The notes beneath the pieces were generated by a model, which was given only the letters and a program-made list of their open reading frames with translations, had not been told where the DNA came from and searched no databases. A stretch of DNA of 64,000 nt from Phycisphaeraceae bacterium (GTDB lineage Bacteria; Planctomycetota; Phycisphaerae; Phycisphaerales; UBA1924). Positions 51,735-60,124 of the stretch are shown piece after piece; position 1 is the first letter of the stretch, and every line of letters begins with the position of its first letter. The stretch is taken from positions 682,001 through 746,000 of the forward strand of contig JACKHB010000002.1 of assembly GCA_020639195.1 (NCBI GenBank), written 5' to 3'. Position numbers and translations under genes: made by a program.

Positions 51735-52002
51735 GTGTCCCTCCGTGCAGGAGCCTTTGGTTCGGCCCGGCGGCTCCTGGCGTTGGAGTGCCCCCGGTCC
51801 ATGATCAAGCGTGCGATGCGCCGGCCCGGGGTGCCAGCCCCTCGGGCGCGGAACCCGGCCGACCTGCGCGAGTGTGAGAAATGCGCCGGTTGTGCGGTGT
51901 CAGGCCCCGTCACGTCCCAAAAAACTGCGGAATGAAGCGATGAAACAGCGCCGCCCCGATACCCTGACCAGTGCCGGCAGGACGCCGGGGAGAGGTCGAC
52001 GC

Positions 52003-53313
52003 ATGGACGTGTTTCTGATCGAGGGCGGTCGCCGACTGGACGGCCGAATCCGGGTCAACGGGGCGAAGAACGCCGCCCTTCCCCTGCTCGCGGCGTGCCT
52101 GCTCACCGACGAGCGAGTCACGCTGCGTGAAGTTCCCGACCTGGCGGATATCCGCAACATGGTCCGCCTGCTGGCGGAACTCGGCTGCCATCGCACCAAT
52201 GAGGCCGAGGCCCCAAGCGTGCTGTCCCTCCGGACCGACGATCCAGCCCTGAGCCACGCCCGATACGACATCGTCCGCACGATGCGGGCCAGCATCTGCG
52301 TTCTCGGACCAACACTGGCGCGACGGGGCTTGGCCCGGGTCTCCATGCCCGGCGGCTGTCTGATTGGGGACCGCCCCGTAGACCTGCACCTCCGGGGCCT
52401 CCGAGCGCTTGGAGCGCAGATCGAACTCGACTCGGGCGACATCGTCGCATCGGCCCCGGGCGGCCGTCTGCGAGGGGCTCGGATCTTCCTTGGCGGGCCC
52501 AACGGCTCAACGGTCCTGGGGACGGCGAACGTGCTGTCGGCCGCGACCCTCGCCAAAGGAACCACCACGATCGAGTGCGCCGCCTGCGAGCCCGAGATCG
52601 TGGACTTGGCCCGATTGCTCACGGCGATGGGCGCCAGAATCCGCGGTGCGGGATCGCCGCGAATCACGATCGATGGCGTAGAATCGCTGGGTGGCGCAGA
52701 CCACGCCGTCATGGCGGACCGCATCGAAGCCGGCACGCTCATGTGTGCCGCGGCGATCACCAACGGTGATCTCACCATCGAGAACTGCCCGCTCGATTCC
52801 CTCATGGCCGTGGTGGATCGGCTCGACGCGATCGGCGTGGACATCGATGTGCTCGACGAGTCGGATGCGGGCGGGGCCCTCTGCCGCGTGACATCGCAGC
52901 GAATGCTCCGCCCGGTAGAAATCACGACACAGCCGTTTCCCGGTTTCCCGACCGACCTGCAGGCCCAGTTCATGGCCCTGCTGTGCCTGGCCGAGGGCAA
53001 CTCGATCATCACGGAGAAGATCTTCACCGAGCGATTCATGCACGTGCCCGAACTCGCCCGCATGGGCGCGCGCTTGCTGCGCCAGGGCTCCACCGTTGTA
53101 GTCTCGGGAGTTCGTTCGCTGGTCGGCGCGCCGGTCATGGCCAGCGATCTGCGCGCCAGCGCCTCGCTCATCCTCGCCGGACTGGCGGCGCGCGGCACGA
53201 CCGTCGTCAATCGCGTCTATCACCTGGATCGCGGATACGAGCGGCTCGACGAGCGCCTGCGCGCACTGGGCGCGAGCGTGACTCGCGTCGATGAGAAGGA
53301 ATCGGCCGCCTAG
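52003..53313 (+). CDS. murA: UDP-N-acetylglucosamine 1-carboxyvinyltransferase
   Basis: 436 residues, slightly longer than E. coli MurA. It transfers enolpyruvate from PEP to UDP-GlcNAc, the first committed step of peptidoglycan synthesis. Lys22 (N-G-A-K-N-A-A-L-P) and catalytic Cys119 (P-G-G-C-L-I-G-D-R-P-V-D-L-H) are present, so it should be fosfomycin-sensitive in principle. Other marks: T-N-V-L/T-A-N-V-L-S-A block, P-F-P-G-F-P-T-D-L-Q-A-Q-F near 310, and the D-L-R-A-S-A-S-L-I-L-A-G-L end block. ATG at 52003 has GGAGAGG upstream. Presence fits with the L,D-transpeptidase: the organism makes peptidoglycan. Confidence 0.96.
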   Translation: MDVFLIEGGRRLDGRIRVNGAKNAALPLLAACLLTDERVTLREVPDLADIRNMVRLLAELGCHRTNEAEAPSVLSLRTDDPALSHARYDIVRTMRASICVLGPTLARRGLARVSMPGGCLIGDRPVDLHLRGLRALGAQIELDSGDIVASAPGGRLRGARIFLGGPNGSTVLGTANVLSAATLAKGTTTIECAACEPEIVDLARLLTAMGARIRGAGSPRITIDGVESLGGADHAVMADRIEAGTLMCAAAITNGDLTIENCPLDSLMAVVDRLDAIGVDIDVLDESDAGGALCRVTSQRMLRPVEITTQPFPGFPTDLQAQFMALLCLAEGNSIITEKIFTERFMHVPELARMGARLLRQGSTVVVSGVRSLVGAPVMASDLRASASLILAGLAARGTTVVNRVYHLDRGYERLDERLRALGASVTRVDEKESAA

Positions 53314-53335
53314 CTTGACACTCCTTTGACGACAC

Positions 53336-55264
53336 TCAACCCGCGGTGAACAAGTCCAGGAACGCGAAGAAGTCGTCCGCGTCCACCCGACCGTCGGTAT
53401 TCAGGTCGGCCCGCGGATCCGCTCCGCCGAAGCTCTCGAGGTACGCGAAGAAGTCCTCGGCGTCGAGCGAGCCATCGAGCGTCCAATCCGCGCGGAGAAT
53501 CGCGCTGGAGGCACGTCGGAGTCCGGTGTCGGCGACTGGGCTGTGCTTGTGGGCATGCAACGGCTCGATCGCGACCGAGACCCGAGCGGGACCCGAGGGA
53601 TTGAGGTACTCCAGCCGGAGACGGTGCCATCCCTCATCGAGCCAGACAGCAGCCAAGCTCGTCTGAGCCTCATCGCCACCCGGCTCGTTCATGGCGACAC
53701 ATCGATCACCGATCAAGAGCCTCGAAAACCCATCGGTACGCAGGACCACCAGATGCGCATCGGATGAGTCGACATAGACGGTCGTCTCGTATACGCGCCC
53801 GGCGGAGGGTGGCTGGCGGCGAGACGTCGTACGGGGCTCTTCGGTCCCGATCGAGGCCACGATCATGGACTCGAACGGCTTGAGGGAGCCGAAGTCCGGG
53901 AGGCCGGTGATATCCTTGATGAAGTAATGGCGCGCCCACACCCCGGGCCACTCCCGGGGTGTCGGCGGATCGTCCGGCTGGATTAGCGTGCCGTCCTCTT
54001 CCTCGCACGGAGGGCTGATAATCGTGGCGGGCGGCAATCCCCCGACGGCCGCGGTGACCAATGCGCGGTACGCGTCCACGCGTCCAACACCGTACCGATT
54101 GTCCTTGCCGACCGGCCCGAGGTCCACGGCCGACTCGAGCAGATACTCCTCTGCCTGACGAGGTGTCAGGTCGGGAAACTCCGAGAACATCAGCGCGAGG
54201 GTGCCCGAGACCAGGGGCGCCGCAAAGCTCGTTCCGGTGAAGGTCGAGTACGTCCCGCCGCGCTTGGTGGTGAAGATGTTCCGAGCCGGCGCGGACACGT
54301 CCATCGCGGGGCCGAAGTTTCCGTTGTACCAAGTGTCGTCCTCGCGCGTGCCCCCGACGGTGATGTAGTGGGGACTCTCGAAATCGAAGTTGATTCCGGC
54401 GTTTCCAAGCGCCCAGACCAGCAGCCCGCCCTTGCTCATGACGTACTCGCCGACCTCGTCGTTGGTCGGGATCTCGACGCAGCCGAAGCTCACGCTGACG
54501 ACGCGGGCGCCGTGGCTCGCCGCCCACACAATTCCCTGCAGCACGTCGGAGTGGAACGCGCCGCCATTCTCCTGATCGCTGGCCCGCACCGGCATGATCG
54601 AGAGATTCCACCCCATGCCCGCGACGCCCAGACCGTTGTTCCCGATCGCCGCGGCACAACCCGCCGTCGCCGTGCCGTGACCGTTGATGTCCTCGACCGC
54701 GCCCCCCTCGTTGCACTCATCCTCCGGACAATCGAACGGGCACTGGCCGACGGAGTGGTACCCGCAGACCCGCGCATCCTGGAGGTCCGGATGATCGGTG
54801 TCGACGCCGGTATCGACCAGGGCGACAACGACGTCGGGAGATCCCGTGCCAATCTCCCAAGCGCGACGCGACTGCATCACCGCGTGATGCCACTGCGAGT
54901 CGAGCTGGGGATCGTCCGATTCGCGTCCCGCCGGGTACACGATCCAGTCCGGAACGACGTATTCATACTCGCCATCGCAAGCCAGACTGGCGATGAACCC
55001 GACATCGGACATGCCGGCGGGCACGCGCACGATGTCGAGATCCAGTGGCTCGATCCGTCCGAGCCGCCAGCGATCCAGACGGTGTCGCGCTCGGTCCGTC
55101 GCCATGTCGCGATCTGGACGGTGTTTGACGAGCACCCTCCCTGAAAACTCGCGGACACCTGGGATTTCCCGCACCGATGGATCGGCCGCAACCTGGGCCA
55201 GAGCCCCGGAGCCGACAAGCGAGTATGCGGCAACCGCGAGGCGGCCGGATCGAATAGCCCTCAT
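53336..55264 (-). CDS. secreted subtilisin-like serine protease (S8) with dockerin-like C-terminus
   Basis: 642 residues. Signal peptide 1-23, propeptide-like region to about 115, then the S8 domain with Asp151 (A-L-V-D-T-G-V-D-T-D-H-P-D), His196 (N-G-H-G-T-A-T-A-G), Asn288 (A-L-G-N-A-G) and Ser346 (G-T-S-F-A-A-P): full catalytic set. A PA14- or sandwich-like region (about 460-590) follows, then two dockerin-like loops in the last 50 residues (D-W-T-L-D-G-S-L-D-A-E-D; D-L-N-T-D-G-R-V-D-A-D-D, each with F-F-A-[YF]-L). The chain ends L-F-T-A-G, without the Gly-Cys of the other dockerin proteins. Start ATG 55264. Confidence 0.92.
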   Translation of the reverse strand: MRAIRSGRLAVAAYSLVGSGALAQVAADPSVREIPGVREFSGRVLVKHRPDRDMATDRARHRLDRWRLGRIEPLDLDIVRVPAGMSDVGFIASLACDGEYEYVVPDWIVYPAGRESDDPQLDSQWHHAVMQSRRAWEIGTGSPDVVVALVDTGVDTDHPDLQDARVCGYHSVGQCPFDCPEDECNEGGAVEDINGHGTATAGCAAAIGNNGLGVAGMGWNLSIMPVRASDQENGGAFHSDVLQGIVWAASHGARVVSVSFGCVEIPTNDEVGEYVMSKGGLLVWALGNAGINFDFESPHYITVGGTREDDTWYNGNFGPAMDVSAPARNIFTTKRGGTYSTFTGTSFAAPLVSGTLALMFSEFPDLTPRQAEEYLLESAVDLGPVGKDNRYGVGRVDAYRALVTAAVGGLPPATIISPPCEEEDGTLIQPDDPPTPREWPGVWARHYFIKDITGLPDFGSLKPFESMIVASIGTEEPRTTSRRQPPSAGRVYETTVYVDSSDAHLVVLRTDGFSRLLIGDRCVAMNEPGGDEAQTSLAAVWLDEGWHRLRLEYLNPSGPARVSVAIEPLHAHKHSPVADTGLRRASSAILRADWTLDGSLDAEDFFAYLESFGGADPRADLNTDGRVDADDFFAFLDLFTAG

Positions 55265-55463
55265 TCGTCTCTCTTCTCCCGAGCCGAAACCATTGTCGGC
55301 GTAGGTGCGTCCGTGCTCAGTCTGCCTTCCAGGGTACATTGAAGCGACTCCGATCGGTCCGGTAAAGGCCCAATGCCGCGGTGTCTGGCGGAATGCTGCG
55401 ATCCGAGCGCCGTCTCGACCACGCGTACGGCGGTGGGACGGGGCGCCAAGGCGGCTCGGGCGC

Positions 55464-55492
55464 GTGACAACCCGACGGGAGGTCCCTATTCT
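55464..55492 (+). promoter_or_regulatory. sigma-70-type promoter of tRNA-Ile
   Basis: GTGACA (55464-55469), 17-base spacer, TATTCT (55487-55492); start of transcription expected near 55500, just before the tRNA. Five of six and four of six matches to consensus. Confidence 0.5.
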
Positions 55493-55508
55493 CGCTCGCA
55501 CCGGTGGC

Positions 55509-55582
55509 GGGCCTGTAGCTCAGCTGGCTAGAGCGCACCCCTGATAAGGGTGAGGTCACAGGTTCGAGTCCTGTCAGGCCCA
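55509..55582 (+). tRNA. tRNA-Ile (anticodon GAT)
   Basis: 74-base cloverleaf. Acceptor stem GGGCCTG / CAGGCCC with discriminator A; D arm with GCTC...GAGC; anticodon stem CACCC/GGGTG with loop CTGATAA, anticodon GAT at 55543-55545; T arm with GGTTCGAGTCC. CCA is not encoded. It stands alone, not inside an rRNA operon, as no 16S or 23S sequence is nearby. Confidence 0.96.
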
Positions 55583-55680
55583 TTGATCTCGATCGAAACA
55601 GCGGCGCGAATGGCGGCGCGTCAGAATCCGATTCCACGCGTCGACCGGCGCACGGCCTCGCTCCTCCTCATGGAACGACG

Positions 55681-56685
55681 ATGGCGCGTGATTCGTTCAT
55701 GGCGGACTTCCGCAAGTTCTTCGGCCGGGGTCTGGCGATCCTGCTGCCGACGATCCTCACGCTCTGGATTCTGTGGCAGTTGATCATCTTCGTGTACTCG
55801 AACGTCGGGGCCCCGATCAACAGGGGCCTTCGGCTGGCGGTGCTCGAGGTCATGCCATACTTCGTGGACGATCGACCCGGACCCAATGGTGAGTCCCCCA
55901 AGGGTGTGCCCTCGTGGTGGACGGCGACCACGGAGCAGATCAAGTCGTACATGGAGCGGCAGCGCGCCGAGGGAAGCCCCAACTGGCCGTACATGGGCGA
56001 GACGGGATACGACAGCGCCGTCGCCCGCGCCCGCATCGAGCTGCGTCGCAGGGGCTTTCGCGAGTGGTGGCGCTCTCACTGGTACCTGGAGGTCGCCGGC
56101 CTGCTCGTCGCGATCGTCGTCATCTACCTGGCCGGCGTCATCCTGGGCAACCTGATCGGTCGCAAGCTCTACCACCGACTCGAGAAGATCCTCGCGAGGA
56201 TGCCCGGATTCAAGCAGGTCTACCCACACGTCAAGCAGCTGGTCGATCTCGTGATGGGTGATCGCGCCATCGCGTTCAAGACCGCCGTGCTCGTGGAGTA
56301 TCCGCGCAAGGGCATCTGGACGGTCGGCTTTCTGACGGGCAACTCGCTGTCATCGATCGCCGATTCGGCGGGCCACGAGATCCACAGCGTCTTCATCCCC
56401 TCAACACCCATGCCCTTCACCGGATTCACCATCAACTGCCGGCGCGACGAGGTCATCGAGCTGCCCATCTCGATCGACACGGCGGTGCGATTCGTGATCA
56501 CGGGCGGTGTGCTCGGCGACGAGACCCGTCCGTCCGCCGCGGTTCGGCCCCGCGTCGCTCCCAAGGCGCTGACCGAAGCGTCCGATGGCCGGGAGAAGCC
56601 CGGCGGGCAGAGCGAATCCGGCGAGGGCGAGAAGCCTCCGGACGCCGCCCAGCCGGACACGCCCCGCGACAGCGACGCCCCGTAA
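55681..56685 (+). CDS. DUF502 family membrane protein
   Basis: 334 residues. TM helix at about 14-38 (G-L-A-I-L-L-P-T-I-L-T-L-W-I-L-W-Q-L-I-I-F) with the family R-G-L-A-I-L-L-P-T-x-L-T motif; second TM about 137-160. Between them is a loop unusually long for the family (about 95 residues, Pro/Trp-rich). After TM2 the DUF502 core: I-L-A-R-M-P-G-F-K-Q-V-Y-P-H-V-K-Q, Y-P-R-K-G-I-W-T-V-G-F-L-T-G and F-I-P-S-T-P-M-P-F-T-G. Disordered charged tail. Function unknown. Starts 99 bases after the tRNA; ATG six codons on is an alternative. Confidence 0.9.
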   Translation: MARDSFMADFRKFFGRGLAILLPTILTLWILWQLIIFVYSNVGAPINRGLRLAVLEVMPYFVDDRPGPNGESPKGVPSWWTATTEQIKSYMERQRAEGSPNWPYMGETGYDSAVARARIELRRRGFREWWRSHWYLEVAGLLVAIVVIYLAGVILGNLIGRKLYHRLEKILARMPGFKQVYPHVKQLVDLVMGDRAIAFKTAVLVEYPRKGIWTVGFLTGNSLSSIADSAGHEIHSVFIPSTPMPFTGFTINCRRDEVIELPISIDTAVRFVITGGVLGDETRPSAAVRPRVAPKALTEASDGREKPGGQSESGEGEKPPDAAQPDTPRDSDAP

Positions 56686-56736
56686 TCCCGCGTGTGGCCG
56701 CTATGATCCGTCTTTGAGGCCCATGCCGGAGGTCGC

Positions 56737-57042
56737 ATGCGTATCGACGTCATCGGAAGGCACTTCGAGGTCACCGACGCGATCCGTGAATATGCTGAGT
56801 CCAAGGTCGCGAAGCTCACCCGGTTCTTCGATGGCGTGCAGCTCATGACCGTCATCGTCAACGGCGAAGATCATCATCACAGCGGTCAGTACACGGTCGA
56901 ACTCGTCATCGACGTGGTCAAGCACCCCGACCTGGTCTCGCACGCGAAGGGACCGGACGTGTACGTGCTGATCGACGATGTCGCGCACAAGGGCGGCCGC
57001 CAACTGATCGATCACAAGGAAAAACTGCGCCCGGGGCATTAG
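56737..57042 (+). CDS. hpf: ribosome hibernation promoting factor, short form (HPF/RaiA)
   Basis: 101 residues. Starts R-I-D-V-I-G-R-H-F-E-V-T-D-A-I-R-E-Y, with K-V-A-K-L-T-R-F-F-D and the beta strand E-L-V-I-D-V-V: the S30AE domain without the long C-terminal dimer tail. It binds the 30S decoding region and stabilises idle ribosomes. GGAGG stands 4 bases before the ATG. Followed by EIIA-Ntr and HPr genes, the order also known from proteobacterial rpoN loci (hpf-ptsN-...-ptsO), but rpoN is absent here. Confidence 0.93.
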   Translation: MRIDVIGRHFEVTDAIREYAESKVAKLTRFFDGVQLMTVIVNGEDHHHSGQYTVELVIDVVKHPDLVSHAKGPDVYVLIDDVAHKGGRQLIDHKEKLRPGH

Positions 57043-57075
57043 CCCCGCGCCCCTGCCCGAGGAGATCGAGCTCCG

Positions 57076-57552
57076 ATGAATCTCAGGGACATCGTGGTGG
57101 ATGAGGCGATCGTGACCGAGCTCGAGGCGGACGATCGCGATGGCGTGATTCGCGAGCTCGTCGGCTCGCTCGTCAACGCGGGGGCGCTCCCCGCCAACAT
57201 GCGCGACGAGGTCGTCAGCGCCGTCCTGGTCCGCGAGACCAAGGGCTCCACTGGATTCGGAAAGGGCGTGGCCGTGCCGCACGTCAAGCACGCGCAGGTC
57301 ACCCGGATGAGTGCGGCGATCGGGCTCAGTTCCCGCGGCGTGGACTTCGCCGCCCTCGACCGCCAGCCGGTGTACTCGTTCTTTCTCCTGTTGAGCCCCG
57401 AGGACCGTCCGGAGGACCACCTCCAGGCCATGGAGACCATCTTCCGGAGCCTGAGCAAGGAGACGTTCCGCCGGTTCCTGCGTCAGGCCTCCACCGTCGA
57501 GGAGGTTCTCACCCTGCTCGACGAGGCCGACAACCAGCAGCTCGCGGGCTGA
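57076..57552 (+). CDS. PTS IIA-type phosphocarrier (EIIA-Ntr/PtsN-like)
   Basis: 158 residues, a lone EIIA domain. The phospho-accepting His69 is in G-K-G-V-A-V-P-H-V-K-H, the fructose/nitrogen-type motif; L-S-S-R-G-V-D-F-A-A-L-D and F-L-L-L-S-P-E-D follow as in PtsN. It probably receives phosphate from the HPr encoded next and regulates other proteins rather than moving a sugar, as there are no IIB or IIC partners near. GAGGAG 10 bases before the ATG. Confidence 0.9.
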   Translation: MNLRDIVVDEAIVTELEADDRDGVIRELVGSLVNAGALPANMRDEVVSAVLVRETKGSTGFGKGVAVPHVKHAQVTRMSAAIGLSSRGVDFAALDRQPVYSFFLLLSPEDRPEDHLQAMETIFRSLSKETFRRFLRQASTVEEVLTLLDEADNQQLAG

Positions 57553-57602
57553 TCGCAACGCCGGGCCGGTCAGCACCGTCCCCGGACGGGGGTGGAATCC
57601 GA

Positions 57603-57884
57603 ATGTCCGATCGTGTCGTCGTGACAGCGACGATCGTCAATCGCTACGGGCTGCACGCGCGGCCGGCGATGGAATTGGTCGACGTCGCGGCCGGGCACGC
57701 GTGCGCGGTGACGATCCGCAAGGGCTCGGTCGAAGCCGATGGAAAGTCGATCATGCAGGTGATGCTGCTATCGGCAGAGCGCGGATCTCAGCTCGAGATC
57801 GAGTGCGTGGGCGACGGCTCAAGGAAGTGCGCCGACGCGATCAAGGCGCTCATCGACTCGGGCTTCTCCGAGGACGAGCGCTAG
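57603..57884 (+). CDS. HPr phosphocarrier protein
   Basis: 93 residues. His18 in Y-G-L-H-A-R-P-A is the site phosphorylated by enzyme I; Ser49 in A-D-G-K-S-I-M-Q-V-M is the position phosphorylated by HPr kinase in organisms that have it. Both are intact, so it may serve both phosphorelay and catabolite signalling. Enzyme I and HprK are not within the window on this side; the unit ends with a clear hairpin 18 bases after the stop. Confidence 0.94.
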   Translation: MSDRVVVTATIVNRYGLHARPAMELVDVAAGHACAVTIRKGSVEADGKSIMQVMLLSAERGSQLEIECVGDGSRKCADAIKALIDSGFSEDER

Positions 57885-57901
57885 CGCTTGCGACAGAAGC
57901 A

Positions 57902-57934
57902 AGAAAGGCGAGCCCGCGAGGGACCCGCCTTTCT
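57902..57934. terminator. hairpin terminator after the HPr gene
   Basis: AGAAAGGCG (57902-57910) pairs with CGCCTTTCT (57926-57934), loop of 15 that may close further. It lies between the HPr stop and the stop of the convergent exported-protein gene, and its A/T flanks work in both directions. Confidence 0.7.
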
Positions 57935-57958
57935 GATGCGGTGGTCAGGCCAGACGAT

Positions 57959-58633
57959 CTACCGACGCCGGCGAGCGGCAAACAGCCCACCGATGGCCAG
58001 CAGGCCGAGCGAACCGGGCGCCGGGATAATCTCGATCTCGATACCGGCTCCGACACCCTTCTTCTCGACCAGCGCGGTCGAGACGGCATCGAACGCACGG
58101 GCGATCAGGGTGTTGTCGAGCTGGATGCGGATGTACCGCCACGCGGGCACCTTCGAGGAGAGGTCGCCAAACGCCTCGGCGGTCCAGATCTCGCCGGAGG
58201 CGGGCGTGCTGATCGGAGAGCCCGGCGAGCTTGTCAGCGTATCGGTCGCGATCCCGAACACGTCGAGGTTCGTGATGATCAGGCCGCCGCCGATGCTCAC
58301 CTCCGCGCTGCCGGCGATCGAGTAGTCGCCGACCTCGCTGATGCGAACGCCGGTGATATCGAACCCGGGCTTGGCGATGATGTCAAAGAAGAGCTGATCG
58401 GTCACCGTGTCCACGCCCACCCCGGCCACCTGGGCGCGGAAGTTGTGCGGGCTGAAGATGAAGGTGCCGCCGGGGGTCACCACGGGATCGCCGAAAAGGC
58501 CGTTGGCGTCTCCGCCGTTCTCGTAGAAGAAGTTCGTCGTCTCACCGGCCGGGACAGTCCACGGCCCGGCGATCGCGCCCGAAGCCAGCAGGCCCACTCC
58601 GGCGAGCCCAACCGTCAAACTGGTGCGTTTCAT
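57959..58633 (-). CDS. exported protein with PEP-CTERM-like sorting tail (tandem paralogue A)
   Basis: 224 residues. Signal peptide 1-23 (ends A-I-A-G-P-W). Beta-rich body: F-F-Y-E-N-G-G-D-A-N-G-L-F-G-D-P, then F-I-F-S-P-H-N-F-R, D-Q-L-F-F-D-I-I-A-K-P-G-F, I-S-E-V-G-D-Y. The tail I-P-A-P-G-S-L, a hydrophobic helix and A-A-R-R-R-R is the sorting signal. The neighbour upstream shares the same blocks in the same order. Start at 58633 has GGAG 8 bases upstream; the ATG two codons earlier would overlap it. Likely an envelope protein of unknown function. Confidence 0.82.
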   Translation of the reverse strand: MKRTSLTVGLAGVGLLASGAIAGPWTVPAGETTNFFYENGGDANGLFGDPVVTPGGTFIFSPHNFRAQVAGVGVDTVTDQLFFDIIAKPGFDITGVRISEVGDYSIAGSAEVSIGGGLIITNLDVFGIATDTLTSSPGSPISTPASGEIWTAEAFGDLSSKVPAWRYIRIQLDNTLIARAFDAVSTALVEKKGVGAGIEIEIIPAPGSLGLLAIGGLFAARRRR

Positions 58634-58727
58634 CCTCATCTCTCCTTGGAGCCATAAGCCTCGGCTCCGCTCTCTCTTGCTCCGCCCAGCGAGTCTCCCC
58701 TCACCGGGCGATGGTTCGGTCCTTCTG

Positions 58728-58746
58728 GCGGCCGACGGTCGGCCGC
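58728..58746 (-). terminator. GC hairpin between tandem paralogues
   Basis: GCGGCCGA (58728-58735) and TCGGCCGC (58739-58746) with a 3-base loop, 11 bases after the stop of the minus-strand gene at 58757. Candidate terminator or attenuator between the two paralogues. Confidence 0.45.
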
Positions 58747-58756
58747 GGAGTCGACA

Positions 58757-59434
58757 TCAGGCTCGGCGCCGACGGCCCATGGCGAGCAATCCGAGTCCCA
58801 TCGCGGCCGCACCGGCAGGAGCTGGCACGATGTTGATCGCGACCTGGCTTCCTGTGACGTCGAGAGTGATCGTCGCGCTCGAGCCCGGCACGCTGATCGC
58901 GATCAGGTTGGTCGTGAACTCGACATGGACATTCGTCCAAGGCTGTCCGGCGGAGAGATCCGCCAGAACGCTGCCCTGATAGGGACCGGTGCCGAACCCG
59001 TAGGGCGGAACCGGCGAGTACTGAACCGGCGCGCCCTCGGACCGGGTGCCGCCGGAGTCCAAGTCATCCACAGAAAGCGCCCCGTTCACATCGGCGCTGG
59101 AGCCGCCGGAGTCAACCGTGTAGGTGCCGACCTCGATGATCTGGATCGCACTGATCGAGAAGCCGGCGCTGGCGTGCAGGTCGAAGTACAGGCGGTCGGA
59201 CTTGGTGTCCGTGGCGCCGTCGTCGGCCGACGCGATAAACCCGATCGGGCTGAACAGGAAGGTGTTCCCGCCGATCAGCTGCGGGCTGCCGAACAGACCA
59301 TTGTCCGTCCCGCCGTTCTGCCACGTGAAGAAATTGCCCGACCCGTTGGGGTTGTTCCAAGGGGTCGCGAACGCGGCCGACCCGAGGACGCACGCCCCGC
59401 AAGCGGCCAGAGAAACGGCGATTCGATTGGTCAT
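58757..59434 (-). CDS. exported protein with PEP-CTERM-like sorting tail (tandem paralogue B)
   Basis: 225 residues. Signal peptide 1-23 (ends A-F-A-T-P-W). Shares with the next gene: N-F-F-x-x-x-N-G-G-x-x-N-G-L-F-G, T-F-[IL]-F-S-P, [DR]-L-[FY]-F-D, and I-x-E-V-G-[DT]-Y. It also carries a D-V-N-G-A-L-S-V-D-D-L-D segment between. Tail V-P-A-P-A-G, hydrophobic helix, M-G-R-R-R-R-A. The ATG at 59434 follows a purine-rich GAGAGAGAGACATC. A 117-base gap with a hairpin separates it from paralogue A. Confidence 0.82.
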   Translation of the reverse strand: MTNRIAVSLAACGACVLGSAAFATPWNNPNGSGNFFTWQNGGTDNGLFGSPQLIGGNTFLFSPIGFIASADDGATDTKSDRLYFDLHASAGFSISAIQIIEVGTYTVDSGGSSADVNGALSVDDLDSGGTRSEGAPVQYSPVPPYGFGTGPYQGSVLADLSAGQPWTNVHVEFTTNLIAISVPGSSATITLDVTGSQVAINIVPAPAGAAAMGLGLLAMGRRRRA

Positions 59435-59797
59435 GATGTCTCTCTCTCTCTCACGAACGACCACACATGTTTCACGCGCGACGGGCCTCCTCATGCCCCG
59501 ACTCGCGTTTCCTTCCGCCCGAGAACATCGGCTGCGGGCAGCGACCGATATCCCGTAAGCATTGATCTTGACCATTCCACCCCCGCGCGTCAATGCGATT
59601 TGTCAAGCGAATCACCACTTTTTTTCGGGCCTGACCGCATCCAGCCGTTTCCCTAGGCCGGCGGGCCTCCCGACCCCTTCCTGCAAGCGTCTCAGACCAA
59701 GAATCACCGATCATAACGCGAAGATATAGTTATAGGACCACAATCCGTTGGCTCCCCGCAGACTCCGCAGCACCCGACAGGTAGACTGGCGGGACCC
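59435..59797. other. non-coding gap, 363 bases
   Basis: Region between the divergent paralogue-B gene and the small protein at 59798. It is less GC-rich than the genes (for example TTGTCAAGCGAATCACC near 59607 and GATATAGTTATAGG near 59723), as expected for promoters of both genes. TTGTCA (59607-59612) could be a -35 box, but I found no partner I trust. No ORF, repeat or RNA structure can be supported. Confidence 0.5.
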
Positions 59798-60043
59798 ATG
59801 ATCTGGAACTCCATACGGCTCGGCACGCGGCTAGCCAAGGGAGCCCTCTTCCGGCGCCAGCACTCCATCTGGCTGACCCGAGCCATTCGTGGCGGTCGCC
59901 GATACCCTCGAATCCCCTTGGAGCGGGTCGATCGGGGCGGGTTCGACCATCTCCGGGCCCACCCGGCGGGACGGCACGCCGCCGATTCCTGGTGGGTGAT
60001 CGCGCTGAGGGCGATGGAAGCCGAAGACGCGGATGGCCGATAG
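59798..60043 (+). CDS. small hypothetical protein, 81 residues
   Basis: ATG at 59798 (M-I-W-N-S-I-R-L-G-T-R-L) to TAG at 60041-60043. Basic (R-R-Q-H-S-I-W-L-T-R-A-I-R-G-G-R-R-Y) with two Trp at W-W-V-I-A-L-R; third codon positions are G/C rich as in its neighbours, which supports a real gene. No family recognised. No strong ribosome site. It stands 82 bases before the next gene. Confidence 0.55.
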   Translation: MIWNSIRLGTRLAKGALFRRQHSIWLTRAIRGGRRYPRIPLERVDRGGFDHLRAHPAGRHAADSWWVIALRAMEAEDADGR

Positions 60044-60124
60044 GCCTATGGCTACGCTCCCATTCGCGTCAGGACGCGTGCCGCGAAGGCTCGCGCACGC
60101 CGCGTTCCCAGGAGACGCCCTGCG

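Noticed and set aside
55509..55582. tRNA-Ile as a phage or island attachment site
   Set aside because: No integrase gene and no second copy of the tRNA 3' end was noticed downstream; flanking genes are ordinary chromosome.
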